64,000 bases of DNA from Rhyzopertha dominica (Eukaryota > Arthropoda > Insecta > Coleoptera > Bostrichidae), in NCBI GenBank assembly GCA_025024175.1, contig QCXZ01000064.1, positions 23,804,286 through 23,868,285 of the forward strand, written 5' to 3'. Made by a program: the position numbers and the translations under genes. Below, piece after piece: positions 11,520 to 23,106 of this stretch; within the stretch, counting starts at the first letter, position 1, and each line of letters begins with the position of its first letter. The notes below the pieces were generated by a model. That model saw only the letters and a list, made by a program, of their open reading frames with translations. It did not search any database and had not been told where the DNA came from.

Positions 11520-12387
11520 TCACAATAAGTTAGTTCGCTTTTGAGGATATCAGTTTAGCTTTGTTGTTTTATTTAAAAGTTCACAGTCAATAAAGGTTAA
11601 CAAGAATTTTTAATGTTTAGTAGATGTTACTAAGGGTGAATTGATTTTATGCAAGGATATACCTGGGAAAGTTCTGCGGTATAACTAATAGTAAAGTAAA
11701 TAATTAAATAATATGTAAAACAAATTTAATGTTGTGGATGAGGGTCATTTTTTAAATAAGAAAAACAATACTGCAATGTAAGCAACCTTAGCATAAGCAT
11801 AATTTATTAAAATATAAAATTATAAACTACTTTTGGAAGTGGATTCCGAATACTTGTCAAAAGTCTTATTTTTCCTGAAATTTTCCAAATGGCAATGTAT
11901 AATTTAACTTCTTATTTTTTTTAAAATATCATTGGTTGTAAAGTTGTATATTCCTTATATACCTAGTGAGCGGATAAGAACTGATTCCTCGGAATCCTTC
12001 CACATTAGTGGCAGTACATGTTTAAAAATATAATGTAAAATTCTTTTCCACGTCCGTTTAAATCTTTTATTATAAAAGATGTACCTGGTACTTGAGGTTT
12101 ATAGTTCACTACCATTATTAATACAGTTATGTATTATGATGCATGAGTAGCAGTTGTCATCGATGGAGCTGGCAATAACAAAGAGCACGAAAATGGAAAA
12201 AAAGTTATACTTACTAAGTGGTAATTGGCAATGACCTTATGCCCAACTAACATCCAGTAAATTGCATCAAGAAAAAACAACAAAGTGTTAGATATAAAAT
12301 AAGCGTATGAGAAGTAAAAAATTATATTATTGCTTAATATATATTTATAATTATGCTTAATACATATTTATCTCCAATCAAATTATA
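11520..12387. other. AT-rich non-coding DNA, no feature seen
   Basis: No plausible frame or repeat end was found. Confidence 0.4.
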
Positions 12388-12961
12388 CAGGGTGCCCACG
12401 GTAACAGTCTACAATAGCTAACTTTTTTATTTGATGTCGTAGACTAGTGGTTTAGATGAAGAAGTTCCATGAATTTTGAGAAGAATTTTGTTGTGTTTAT
12501 AAAAAGCAATTGAACATAAACTGACTGANATATCTACTACAAGTTTCGTGAAAAGCAATTATTTTGTAAACACCACAAATTCTTTTCAAAAATTCATGAA
12601 ACTTCCCCATCTAAACCACTAGTCTACGGCGTCGAATAAAAAAAGTTAGCTATTGTAGACTGTTTCTTGAACAGGAATTATTTAACATCAGATATCTCAC
12701 AAACAAATGACTGTAGGGTAGTGGTATCTCAGTACTTTTTGTTTAACTCCACGCCCTTAATCGCCTGCGCTATAAAAATGGAGTTGTTCTGTTTAAAATA
12801 ACAAACGTTTACTAGATATCTTGATCAGTTGATGTTCAATTTTTTTTGTAAACACCACAAAATTTTTCTCAAAAATCCATGAAACTTTCCGATTGAAATG
12901 ACTACTCTAAGACGACAATTAATTGATTTAGATATTGTAGATTGTTTCCATGAACACCTTG
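12388..12961. mobile_element. MITE with CAGGGTGCCC-type ends and TA target duplication
   Basis: The left end is CAGGGTGCCCACGGTAACAG and the inverted right end is CAAGGTGTTCATGGAAACAA. Both continue into CTACAATA and remain alignable for about 140 bases. TA flanks both ends (12386-12387 and 12962-12963). A third, inverted copy of the end region lies inside (about 12535-12675), so the element has one forward and two reverse copies of its end. It may be a composite or a nested pair. There is no transposase, but the TA target and ends suggest Tc1/mariner-type mobilisation. Confidence 0.75.
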
Positions 12962-12963
12962 TA

Positions 12964-13840
12964 ATATGATAAAACTTGAATATGCAGTATACAATAACTT
13001 TAAGCAATTACTTATCTGAATAAGTAAGTTAAGTGATCTAAAAAAAACACTGCATTTCCGCATCTGTTTATCGAAATGTAGTGGTAGGTAATATCCGTAG
13101 ACAAAGATCATTTGAGTCGAGTGTTTCTGTTTGATTTCAGTTATAAGTCCACAATCATATCCCTCTACAATATTAACCCACCCCATATACGTATTTGCCT
13201 TATTATTTTCCTATAAGTCCACTGCAATTTTAAAAACTTACTAACATTGGTGAAAATGCGTTGGTTCTGTATACCCTAGAGTAAAAAGTTAGTGTTTTAA
13301 AGAAATCGCATTTATTTTTCTGATTTGGCAGTTTGTTTTTGTATTTGACAACTGATAACTTATTCCATGGACTTTTCAGTTACTTAATATTCAGCGGGGA
13401 TAACCAAATATCAGCGAAACCAATCAGCTAAATGAATCGCGCTCATAAATTTCGAACAGCCCCAACAATGATTTCGAATTCCAAACGTGATATATGTCCG
13501 TCGAAGGTGTAGCGTAGACCATCCCAACAGCCAGTTAATTCTATAATGCATCACAGACTTAGGCCTTGATACTAGAATTGAGAGGAACACATTTCACTGT
13601 AAGAAATACGGATGAAATACTCATATTACATAACATAACAAACATAAAAAGTACTTAGTTTTTAATTGTCACCTAATAGAACGTATGTTTACGGTAGATA
13701 GGAAAAAAATAATGCATAAATAGCGGCTATTATGGCGGCTGGTAAGTCCATTTTTATAAAATGTGTGTTCATAAAATCTGCGTGCGTTAGCTTACTGTTC
13801 CTTTAAATGTCTTTTCCCCTTGTGTCGCAACCATTTCTGA
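12964..13840. other. Non-coding DNA, no feature seen
   Basis: Two overlapping minus-strand frames near 12825-13186 belong partly to the preceding MITE and show no domain. The rest is featureless. Confidence 0.4.
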
Positions 13841-13849
13841 AAGAACAAA

Positions 13850-13985
13850 TGATTTTGATAAAGAGTTCGTTGTGTATCTTTTCGGTTTTGGGACCATTAC
13901 TGTTTATTCTGTTTGTGAACTAAGACTGCTGATGTCCCCTGCCTATTGTATACTGATGACACCGAAATTTTTAGTGCGATTATTG
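13850..13985 (+). pseudogene. LINE reverse transcriptase fragment (APE-type)
   Basis: One plus-strand frame reads SVLGPLLFILFVN, the conserved PQGSVLGPLLF motif of Jockey/I-type LINE reverse transcriptases. A second frame then reads CLLYTDDTEIFSAI, corresponding to the catalytic YADD box with Ala replaced by Thr. The spacing between the two is shorter than in an intact enzyme and a frameshift separates them. Only about 45 codons survive, so it is a small relic. Confidence 0.7.
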
Positions 13986-14910
13986 CATTGGTTTTACTGT
14001 AAATAACACTCCCTTGATGCACTCTTGTGTTCTTGCTCGCATTATCTTTTCTTACGCGAGCTGAATCAATCTACTGTGTCTTGTTGTTGGTTTTATCTCT
14101 TTAGCTTTAGCTAAGTTACTTTCTTGTATATTTTTGCTGCTGTCTTTCTGCATGAAGCTTTGGTTTACATTTTGTTTTGATGCTTTATTTTGTTTTTTTT
14201 TATATGATTTGTCATGCGGCCTTTGTCTACCCTGTAATTGTTTAATACTATTGGTTAGTGTAAGTTCTAAAACTGTTGTCCATTTTCACTTACTCGTATA
14301 TCTACTCTTACCGGTCTTACCGGAGGAGCTCTTCACTTTTTATAGAGGTGTATCGCCCTAATTGAACCCACTCATTAACCCATCCCTTCAAATTTTGATA
14401 AAATGTCGGTTGACGGATGTGTGCAAACTGTTTTCACAGCACCAGTTTAGAGGGGGGAAGCGAGCGGCTTAAGTTAGTAATTAGTCCCATCTGGCGGCGG
14501 CGCCGGCACCGGCCAAGTAATCGACGAGTGGCGCCCTCACACATGAGACTTCCGTAATGCACTCCGCCTAATTGCTCATCTCTATAAACCCCGGATTACA
14601 TTCGTACCCAGCTACCCCCAACCCCGGTAGCGCCTAAAGCCAACCTCGATAAAGCAAACTCAAGGGCGAGCCCGAAATCGGGATGGGAAAGAATATTGCG
14701 GACGACCCTTGACCGATTCGATGGTTTGTGTAGGATGCGAGCTTATTTACGGAGACTTCAGTCGCTCGATGGATGCTCTAACACCTTTGTGCTCACATGT
14801 AAGATTTGAACAAACTTCTTACGAACTTAACAAGAAAGATTCATATGAAAATTTTCTAGTGAGAGTCTGACTGGCTGAAGAATATGTATGTACAAACGTG
14901 CGTCCTACTC
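13986..14910. other. Non-coding DNA with a GC-rich island
   Basis: 14100-14360 is T-rich on the plus strand and may be a further decayed part of the LINE. Positions 14450-14770 form a GC-rich island (including GGCGGCGGCGCCGGCACCGG) without a usable reading frame, possibly conserved non-coding DNA. Confidence 0.35.
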
Positions 14911-16131
14911 CAGAGATTCCCAAACTATTTTGAGTCGCGGCGCCCTTGAATAATTTAAGGGTTTTCTACGGCTCGCTAACCTAAGTTTAAAATACAACCA
15001 GATCTACCATTAACTAAATAAAATACACAAAAAATACACCACAAATAATATTATAGACATACGAAATCTGAATTATTACAACATTTATTTTCGATCTATA
15101 CTTGCTCTTTGTAAACACAACTGTCGAAAATCCATCTTCACTTAAAAGAGCACATTCATCTATTGCTGAAATCCAAAATTAGGCCATCAGTGTTATCGCA
15201 AGATAACTCAAATTCAAGTGGAGCACCGGTATTGAAAGGATTTTCAATCCATGTAAGCTTGTTGATATTCTCATTTTTAGAGTATTTCTCAAACTAGTTG
15301 TTAAGATGTACCAAACATATAATGTGAGGTGAAAATAAGCAATGCCAAAGGAATAAAATATTTTTATTAAAAACACCAGAAAGCTATTCCATAAACATAA
15401 CTAATGATAACTGGAAATATTTTTCCGCGGAGGAAGAAAATTTATGTTGAAAAAAACCAAAAGTGCCAAGTTATATCTGAGTTTGAAGTTAAAAAGGTTG
15501 TGGATTAGTTGGTAGCCCGAGTCACTCTACTCAGAAGCTCCAATACTTGAACACTCCAAGAAAATCGTTAGATCGAGCATGTTCTAATCTAATCGTTTAT
15601 ATTTTCCCAATGTTGCTTACAAGGACTTTCATGTTTTAGAAACAACCTAAATTGTCAACTCGCTACTTAGGTTAATTTACATATTGGCAATAAGATTAAA
15701 AGATAGCCGAATTATGCAACTCCGTTCTTGAAAGTACAAAACAACCAACTAAAACTAGACTATATAATAATAATAGGTCTTTATTTCCCAGTATATATAC
15801 ATTAGTAGTAGTAGTTACAACAAACGTAGTAAATGATAATAGGAAAAAAGCGGGGTTCGGAGTATTTCCGTTCTTCCACTTAACCCTAAACTAAAACTAA
15901 AACCCAAACACTTTTGTAGAACGTCATCTAGTTTAGGCTGGCAGGATGGTAAAAAAGGTAGCTTATTTCAGTTCTAGAGTAATATAATCTCTACTTCCTA
16001 GATACTTGTCTTAGTTGAATTGAAAACAGGAGTAAAATTATGAATATTTGCAACATTTCGCGGCGCCCCTGGACAACCGCCAAGCTCCCCAGGGAGCCGC
16101 GGCGCACAGTTTGGGAACCACTGTCCTACCC
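14903..16131. mobile_element. hAT element relic (1213 bp) with 8-bp target duplication
   Basis: The element runs 14911-16123. The left end is CAGAGATTCCCAAACTATTT and the inverted right end CAGTGGTTCCCAAACTGTGC. Both run on into GCGGCGCC-type sequence, the usual ends of one large hAT group. The flanking 8-bp duplications are TCCTACTC (14903-14910) and TCCTACCC (16124-16131), differing at one base. Inside, the minus strand about 15290-15170 reads NKLTWIENPFNTGAPLEFEL, which resembles part of a ZBED5-like hAT transposase. The rest of the coding region is missing or decayed. This is an internally deleted, inactive copy. Confidence 0.85.
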
Positions 16132-17690
16132 AATGGTTTCCGTATCAATTGTCTCNTCTTTAATGGTTAAAACAATCACTTGTTACCTTTAGTAGCATCA
16201 TATTGGCAAACTGTTTACGAACATGCTGATATTTTGCGATTTTCANGTTATGTTTGAAACTTTATCTGTAAACAACCGTTGGTTTGCAGCATAGTTTCAA
16301 AGCATATGATACTGCTTTCAGTTTATTTTTACCTCTGTAATTAAGGGTTGTTGCTATTTCATTTCTTGAATAATGAAATTCTTAAAAACGCGCAAAAAAG
16401 AAAGCAACTGTTTAATGTTGATAAACACATCCTAATGCAACGGCAGAAGAAGTATGTCTATGAGAAGACGATTAAAAAAACTGCTGTAATTGGCAAACAT
16501 TTTTCCTTATTACTTAAATAAGTAACTAGACATACTTTATTAGTATCATGAGTATTAAACATTTATGTGCACCAAAGTTGGGGTGTCCCATATAAGAAGC
16601 CTTGCAGTTTTGGAAAAGTGAAGCAAAAGTGTAAAACAATTGGTATTCGACTGAAAAAAGAATATGTAGTTCTAAACTTACGGATGCAGTCAGTAGACAG
16701 AATTACAAGTTTTCGAATCATAGTAGCACTGGTTAAGTAAACGTACATCCGAATAGTGCTATTTTAATATTAAATTGTAGCAGTTTATTATACCTACTTG
16801 TAAATAAAAATTAATATCGAGCGGGTCTATCAACTTCGAACTGCCGCTTATGAGATCCTCTTTGCGTATCACTGTGGTTGGCCGACATTAACTTACTAGA
16901 TGGGGAAGCGGGAGTGACCCAAAAATGCAAACTACAACAAAACGAATATGCGAATCTACATTTTTTACACAAAGTAACATTTTAATGTTAAATCACTTAT
17001 ATACCAAAAGAGCATGATTTCCGACTTGCATGCAAGTTGAAACAGGATATAGACTAAATTTCGTATAAAAGTCATTTTCTATGCTGTCCTGATTGGAGAT
17101 GTCGACCATCAGCTACCATCCAGAGCGAAAGTGGTCATGTTCCCGCTTTTACAATCCATTATCAATTATTATCAAAGCTAATCATATTTTAATATCCGGC
17201 TAGTTCGTGACTCTAGAAAGTTGGTGTTGGAGACTCACTTCGAAAGAGTAGCTTGTATCTTGTAAATTATTATTCTCTTATTAATTTACCTGCTGTTATA
17301 CTTGCGTCTATAAGTAACCAATTATAAATAACCAGGGAAAATTTGATTTGAAGTTAAGGGGTCTACGCGTCATAACATAATTTTCAGCTGCCTTCCTAGA
17401 AACGACACAACTGAAAGGATTTCATTTTTCATATTCCGAACATCTAACAATAAATCTATGTCAAAATCTACCAACTTATTTAAACGAAATGTACAGTTTT
17501 ACCAAAATTTAGCTCAAATATGGCTTTTGCTGCAAGGTAACAACAATATTAATTTACTCATGTTCTAGAAGGCATGATCATATTACAACATCGAAAATAT
17601 CTACAGGTAACCGCTTTGTCGTGAAATACAGAGAACATGAATTATTCTTGTTTGTTTATTAACAAACTCCATAAAGATAGATGGTTTTAC
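16132..17690. other. AT-rich non-coding DNA
   Basis: No recognisable gene or element was found; scattered N bases are present. Small open frames, for example 16563-16748, show no domain. Confidence 0.4.
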
Positions 17691-18059
17691 TATTTTATAC
17701 GTATACGGGGCCATCGTTTCGGTAATAGTCGTTAAATACGCCATTTTTTAAAGATGTTTCAGCAGTTGGAACGCATACGCCGTTGCAGGGCTTTTATCCT
17801 TTCAAGTCAATAACTTGGATTTCATACGAAATTCTTCTTTCCACTGGAGGAACAGAACAAAATTTGGAGGATTGATGTCAGGGCTGCATGGGGGATATGG
17901 GAGAATCCACAGAAGTTCTTCTCGCAAACTCCTTTGACTGACACTGCTGTATGCGATCTAGCGTTATCGTGCAAGAGGATTACGCCACGGGTCCGTTAAG
18001 TTAGCTCCGCCATGTTGAGCTATTTTTTTGAAAACATTGCTCCAGATTGCCCCGAGCTA

Positions 18060-19970
18060 GCTCCAGCTAGCTCCACTAAAGAGAAAGCTAGCTCCACCTT
18101 ACTTGAGTAGTTATAAGGTCATCATTGCGGGGGGTGCTAACTTAACGTTATCCTTGCCATGGCCTCAAATCTGTTTCAAAACCTAGCTCCAGCTTGCCCA
18201 GAGCTAGCTCCAGCTAGCTCCACTAAAGAGAAAGCTAGCTCCACCTTACTTGAGTAGTTATAAGCTCTTCATTGCGGGGGGTGCTAACTTAACGCTATCC
18301 TCGCCATGGCCTCAAATCTGTCTCAAAACCTAGCTCCAGCTTGCCCAGAGCTAGCTCCAGCTAGCTCCACTAAAGAGAAAGCTAGCTCCACCTTACTTGA
18401 GTAGTTATAAGCTCATCATTTCGGATAGTGCTAATTTAACGCTATCCTCGCCATGGCCTCAAATCTGTTTCAAAACCTAGCTCTAGCTTGCCCAGAGCTA
18501 GCTCCAGCTAGCTCGACTGAAGAGAAAGCTAGCTCCATCTTACTTGAGTAGTTATAAGCTCATAATTTCGGGGAGTGCTAACTTAACGTTATCCTCGCCA
18601 TGGCCTCAAATTTGTTTGAAAACCTAGCTCCGGCTTGCCCAGAGCTAGCTCCAGCTAGCTCCACTAAAGAGAAAGCTAGCTCCACCTTACTTGAGTAGTT
18701 ATAAGCTCATCATTTCGGATAGTACTAATTTAACGTTATCCTCGCCATGGTCTCAAATCTGTTTCAAAACCTAGCTCCAGCTTGCCCAGAGCTAGCTCCA
18801 GCTAGCTCCACTAAAGAGAAAGCTAGCTCCACCTTACTTGAGTAGTTATAAGGTCATCATTGCGGGGGGTGCTAACTTATCGTTATCCTCGCCATGGCCT
18901 CAAATCTGTTTCAAAACCTAGCTCAGCTTGCCCAGAGCTAGCTCCAGCTAGCTCCACTAAATAGAAAGCTAGCGCCACCTTACTTGAGTAGTTATAAGCT
19001 CATCATTTCGGGGAGTGCTAACTTAANGTTATCCTCGCCAAGGCCTCANATCTGTTTCAAAACCTAGCTCCAGCTTGCCCAGAGCTAGCTCCACNAAAGA
19101 GAAAGCTAGCTCCACCTCACTTGAGTAGTTATAAGCTCTTCATTGCGGGGGGTGCTAACTTAACGCTATCCTCGCAATGGCCTCAAATCTGTCTCAAAAC
19201 CTAGCTCCAGCTTGCCCAGAGCTAGCTCTAGCTAGCTCCACTAAAGAGAAAGCTAGCTCCACCTTACTTGAGTAGTTATAAGCTCATCATTTCGGATAGT
19301 GCTAATTTAACGTTATCCTCGCCATGGCCTCAAATCTGTTTCAAAACCTAGCTCTAGCTTGTCCAGAGCTAGCTCCAGCTAGCTCCACTGAAGAGAAAGC
19401 TAGCTCCACCTTACTTGAGTAGTTATAAGCTCATCATTTCGGGGAATGCTAACTTAACGTTATCCTCGCCATGGCCTCAAATCTGTTTCAAAACCTAGCT
19501 CCACTAAAGAGAAAGCTGGCTCCACCTTACTTGAGTAGTTATAAGCTCATTATTTCGGGTAGTGCTAATTTAACGTTATCCTCGCCATGGCCTCAAATCT
19601 GTTTCAAAACCTAGCCCTAGCTTGCCCAGAGCTAGCTCCAGCTAGCTCCACTGAAGAGAAAGCTAGCTCCACCTTACTTGAGTAGTTATAAGCTCATCAT
19701 TTCGGGGAGTGCTAACTTAACGTTATCCTCGCTTTTGCCTCAAATCTGTTTCAAAACCTAGCTCCTGGTAGCCCAGAGCTAGCTCCAGCTAGCTCCACTA
19801 TAGGGAAAGCTTGCTCCACTTTACTTGAGTAGTTATATGCTCATCATTTCGGGGGGTGCTAACTTAACATTATCCTCGCCATTGCCTTAAATTTGTTTCA
19901 AAACCTAGCCCCAGGTAGTCCAGGGCTAGCTCCCGCTAACTCCACCATAGAGAAGGCTAGCTCCACTATA
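18060..19970 (+). repeat. Left array: about 13 tandem copies of a 147-bp unit
   Basis: ACTTGAGTAGTTATAA recurs at 18101, 18248, 18395, 18542, 18689, 18836, 18982, 19119, 19266, 19413, 19529, 19676 and 19823. Most steps are exactly 147 bases; exceptions are 146, 137 and 116, where short deletions occurred. Each unit contains AGCTAGCTCCAGCTAGCTCC, a CTAACTTAACG box and ATCCTCGCCATGGCCTC. There is no conserved open frame. Confidence 0.95.
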
Positions 19971-19999
19971 GGGAATGCTAGTTTTTGCTAGCTATTGAA

Positions 20000-22500
20000 A
20001 CAAATTTAAAACAGTGGCGAGGATAGGGTTTAGTGAGCACCCCCGAAATGATAAGCTTATAACTACTCAAGTAAGATGGAGCTAGCTTTCTCTATAGCGG
20101 AGCTAGCGGGAGCTACCTCTGGGCAAGCTGGAGCTATCACTGGGCAAGCTGGAGCTAGGTTTTGAAACAGATTTCAAACAGTGGCGAGGATGGCGTTAGC
20201 ACCCCCAGAAATGATGAGCTTATAACTACTCAAGTAAAGTGGAGCTTGCTTTCTCTATAGCGGAACTAGCTGGAGCTACCTCTGGGCAAGCTGAAGCTAC
20301 CTCTGGGCAAGCTGGAGCTAGGTTTTGAAACAGATTTCAAACAGTGGCGAGGATGGCGTTAGAACCCCCAGAAATGATGAGCTTATAACTATTCAAGTAA
20401 AGTGGAGCTAGCTTTCTCTATAGTGGAGCTAGCTGGAGCTAGCTCTGGGCTGCCCGGAGCTAGGTTTTGAAACAGATTTGAGGCAATGGCGAGGATAACG
20501 TTAAGTTAGCCCCTCTCGAAATGATGAGCTTGTAACTACTCAAGTGAGGTGGAACTAGCATTCTCTATAGTGGAGCTAGCTGGAGCTAGCTCTGGGCAAG
20601 CTGGAGCTAGGTTTTGAGACAGATTTGAGGCCATGGCGAGGATAGCGTTAAGTTAGCATCCCCCGCAATGAAGAGCTTATAACTACTCAAGTAAGGTGGA
20701 GCTAGCTTTCTTTTTAGTGGAGCTAGCCTTCCCTATAGTGGAGTTAGCTGGAGCTAGCCCTGGACTACCTGGAGCTAGATTTTGAAACAGATTTGAAACA
20801 ATGGCGAGGATAGCGTTAAGTGAGCACCCCCCGAAATTATGAACTTATAACTACTCAAGTAAGATGGAGCTAGATTTCTGTATAGTGGAGTTAGCTGGAG
20901 CTAGCTATGGGCAAGCTGGAGCTAGGTTTTGAAACAGTGGCGAGGATGGCGTTGTTAGCACCCCCAGAAATGATGAGCTTATTACTACTCAAGTAAAGTG
21001 GAGCTAGCTTTCTCTACAGTGGAGCTAGCTGGAGNTAGNNTCTGAAACAGATGTGAAACAGTGGCGAGGATAGCGTTAAGTGAGCACCCCTCGAAATGAT
21101 GAGCTTATAACTACTCAAGTAAGATGGAGCTAGCTTTCTCTATAGTGCAGCTAGCTGGAGCAAGCTCTGGGCAAGCTGGAGCTAGGTTTTGAAATAGATT
21201 TGAGGCCATGGCGAGGATAACGTTAAGTTAGCACTCCCCGAAATGATGAGCTTATAACTACTCAAGNAAGGTGGAGCTAGNTTACTCTTTAGTGGAGCTA
21301 GCTGGAGCTAGCTCTGGGCAAGCTGGGGCTAGGTTTTGAAACAGATTTGAGGCCGTGTTGAGGATAACGTTGAGTTAGCACTCCCCGAAATGATGAGTTT
21401 ATAACTACTCAAGTAAGGTGGAGCTAGCTTTCTCTTTAGTGGAGCTAGCTGGTGCTAGCTCTGGGCAAGCTGGAGTTATGTTGTGAAACAGATTTGAGGC
21501 CATGGCGAGGATAACGTTAAGTTAGCACTCCCCGAAATGATAAGCTTATAACTACTGAAGTAAGGTGGAGCAAGCTTTCTCTTTAGTGGAGCTAGCTGGA
21601 GCTAGCTCTGGGCAAGCTGGAGCTAGGTTTTGAGACAGATTTGAGGCCATGGCGAGGATAGCGTTAAGTTAGCACTTCCCGAAATGATGAGCTTATAACT
21701 ACTCAAGTGAGGTGGAGCTAGCTTTCTCTTTAGTGGAGCTAGCTGGAGCTAGCTCTGGGCAAGCTAGAGCTAGGTTTTGAAACAGATTTGAGGCCATGGC
21801 GAGGATAACGTTAAGTTAGCACCTCCCGCAATGATGACCTTATAACTACTCAAGTAAGGTAGAGCTAGCTTTCTCTTTAGTGGAGCTAGCTGGAGCTAGC
21901 TCTGGGCAAGCTGGAGCTAGGTTTTGAAACATATTTGAGGCCATGGCGAGGATAACGTTAAATTAGCACTATCCGAAATGATGAGCTTATAACTACTCAA
22001 GTAAGGTGGAGCTAGCTTTCTCTTTAGTGGAGCTAGCTGGAGCTAGCTCTGGGCAAGCTGGAGCTAGGTTTTGAAACAGATTTGAGGCCATGGCGAGGAT
22101 AACGTTAAGTTAGCACTCCCCGAAATGATGAGCTTATAACTACTCAAGTAAGGTGGAGCTAGCTTTCTCTTTAGTGGAGCTAGCTGGAGCTAGCTCTGGG
22201 CAAGCTGGAGCTAGGTTTTGAGACAGATTTGAGGCCATGGCGAGGATAGCGTTAAGTTAGCATCCCCCGCAATGAAGAGCTTATAACTACTCAAGTAAGG
22301 TGGAGCTAGCTTTCTTTTTAGTGGAGCTAGCTGGAGCTAGCTCTGGGCAAGCTGGAGCTAGGTTTTGAAACAGATTTGAGGCCATGGCGGGGATAACGTT
22401 AAGTTAGCACCCCCGCAAAGATAACCTTATAACTACTCAAGTAAGGTGGAGCTAGCTTTCTCTTTAGTGGAGCTAGCTGGAGCTAGCTCAGGGCAATCTG
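20000..22500 (-). repeat. Right array: about 17 tandem copies of the same unit, inverted
   Basis: The reverse complement of the left unit repeats with TATAACTACTCAAGT near 20060, 20222, 20386, 20533, 20679, 20847, 20981, 21107, 21254, 21400, 21547, 21694, 21841, 21989, 22136, 22281 and 22429. The outer part keeps a 147-base step. The inner part, 20000-20500, is less regular and contains doubled segments of GGGCAAGCTGGAGCTA. Several N bases lie near 21030-21290. Confidence 0.95.
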
Positions 22501-23106
22501 GAGCAATGTTTTCAAAAAAATTGCTCAACATGGCGGAGCTAACAACTTAACGGACCCTTACACCACTGTCTTTCATATCTCGTCTACACTTTTGGAATAA
22601 TGCATTTAAATTTTCTACAAAGAAAATTTGTAATTTGGTATTTGTCTATTGCTTGTTTGTCCATGCGGTCTTCTCCCATTATGGGAGCCACAATAGGAGC
22701 AAAAGTGTTGTCGGCGCCAGTATGAGGTCCCCAACTTCTGTGGTGGTCTTAAAAATTATAGTGCAACGCTCTGGAACGTTTACTCCATCAAGTTACTGTT
22801 GAACTATCTTCACACAACTCCTGGCAAGCTTTTTGTAACGCACCGTGAATTTTAGCAACCGTTTTTTCGCGCAGTGTTTGAATTTTGATATACGTACATT
22901 CATCTGCTACAGGGACGCGTTCTATTGCATCAAACTATCCCGATTTGAGAATTTTTACACATAAACTGAGTGAGCTGCTCGCACTCTATATATATTAGTG
23001 ATGTCCCAATGATAGACTTCTATAATTTGACAGCACATATTTTCTCACCATCGCCAGTTCAGCGCCAGCTTGATATGTGCAAGAATTATGACACGACTCT
23101 CGTATA

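Larger units (their letters stand above)
17980..22566. mobile_element. Foldback element with two opposed arrays of a 147-bp unit and 9-bp target duplication
   Basis: The element spans 17989-22557 (4569 bp). It starts GGGTCCGTTAAGTTAGCTCC and ends with the inverted equivalent, which has three extra bases (GTT). The first 75 bases at the two ends are otherwise nearly identical. Direct 9-bp duplications flank it: TTACGCCAC (17980-17988) and TTACACCAC (22558-22566). The left arm (18060-19970) has 13 tandem units and the right arm (20000-22500) has 17 in reverse orientation, with the switch near 19985. No transposase frame exists, so it is non-autonomous. The 9-bp duplication and repeat-built inverted arms recall Drosophila FB elements or Mutator-like elements; the family is not established. 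Confidence 0.9.
17700..23106 (-). mobile_element. Mariner-like transposon relic (copy 1), split by a foldback element
   Basis: The minus strand carries a decayed Tc1/mariner transposase in two parts. The 5' part (23000-22558) has ERVPVADECTYIKIQTLREK, then a helix-turn-helix region ending near DHHRSWGPHTGADNT. The 3' part (17988-17750) has VILLHDNARSHTAVSVKGV with the catalytic D of the HDNAR motif, then in another frame PYPPCSPDINPPNFVLF, the usual PPYSPDLAPSDF region. The terminal repeat at 23074-23104 ends next to TA (23105-23106) and matches the right end of copy 2 at 45704-46599. The opposite end is not clear. The coding region is interrupted at 17988/22558 by the foldback insertion, about five codons before the HDN triad. 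Confidence 0.8.

Noticed and set aside
17989..22557. CRISPR-like array
   Set aside because: The 147-bp units are contiguous tandem copies without unique spacers, in eukaryotic DNA.
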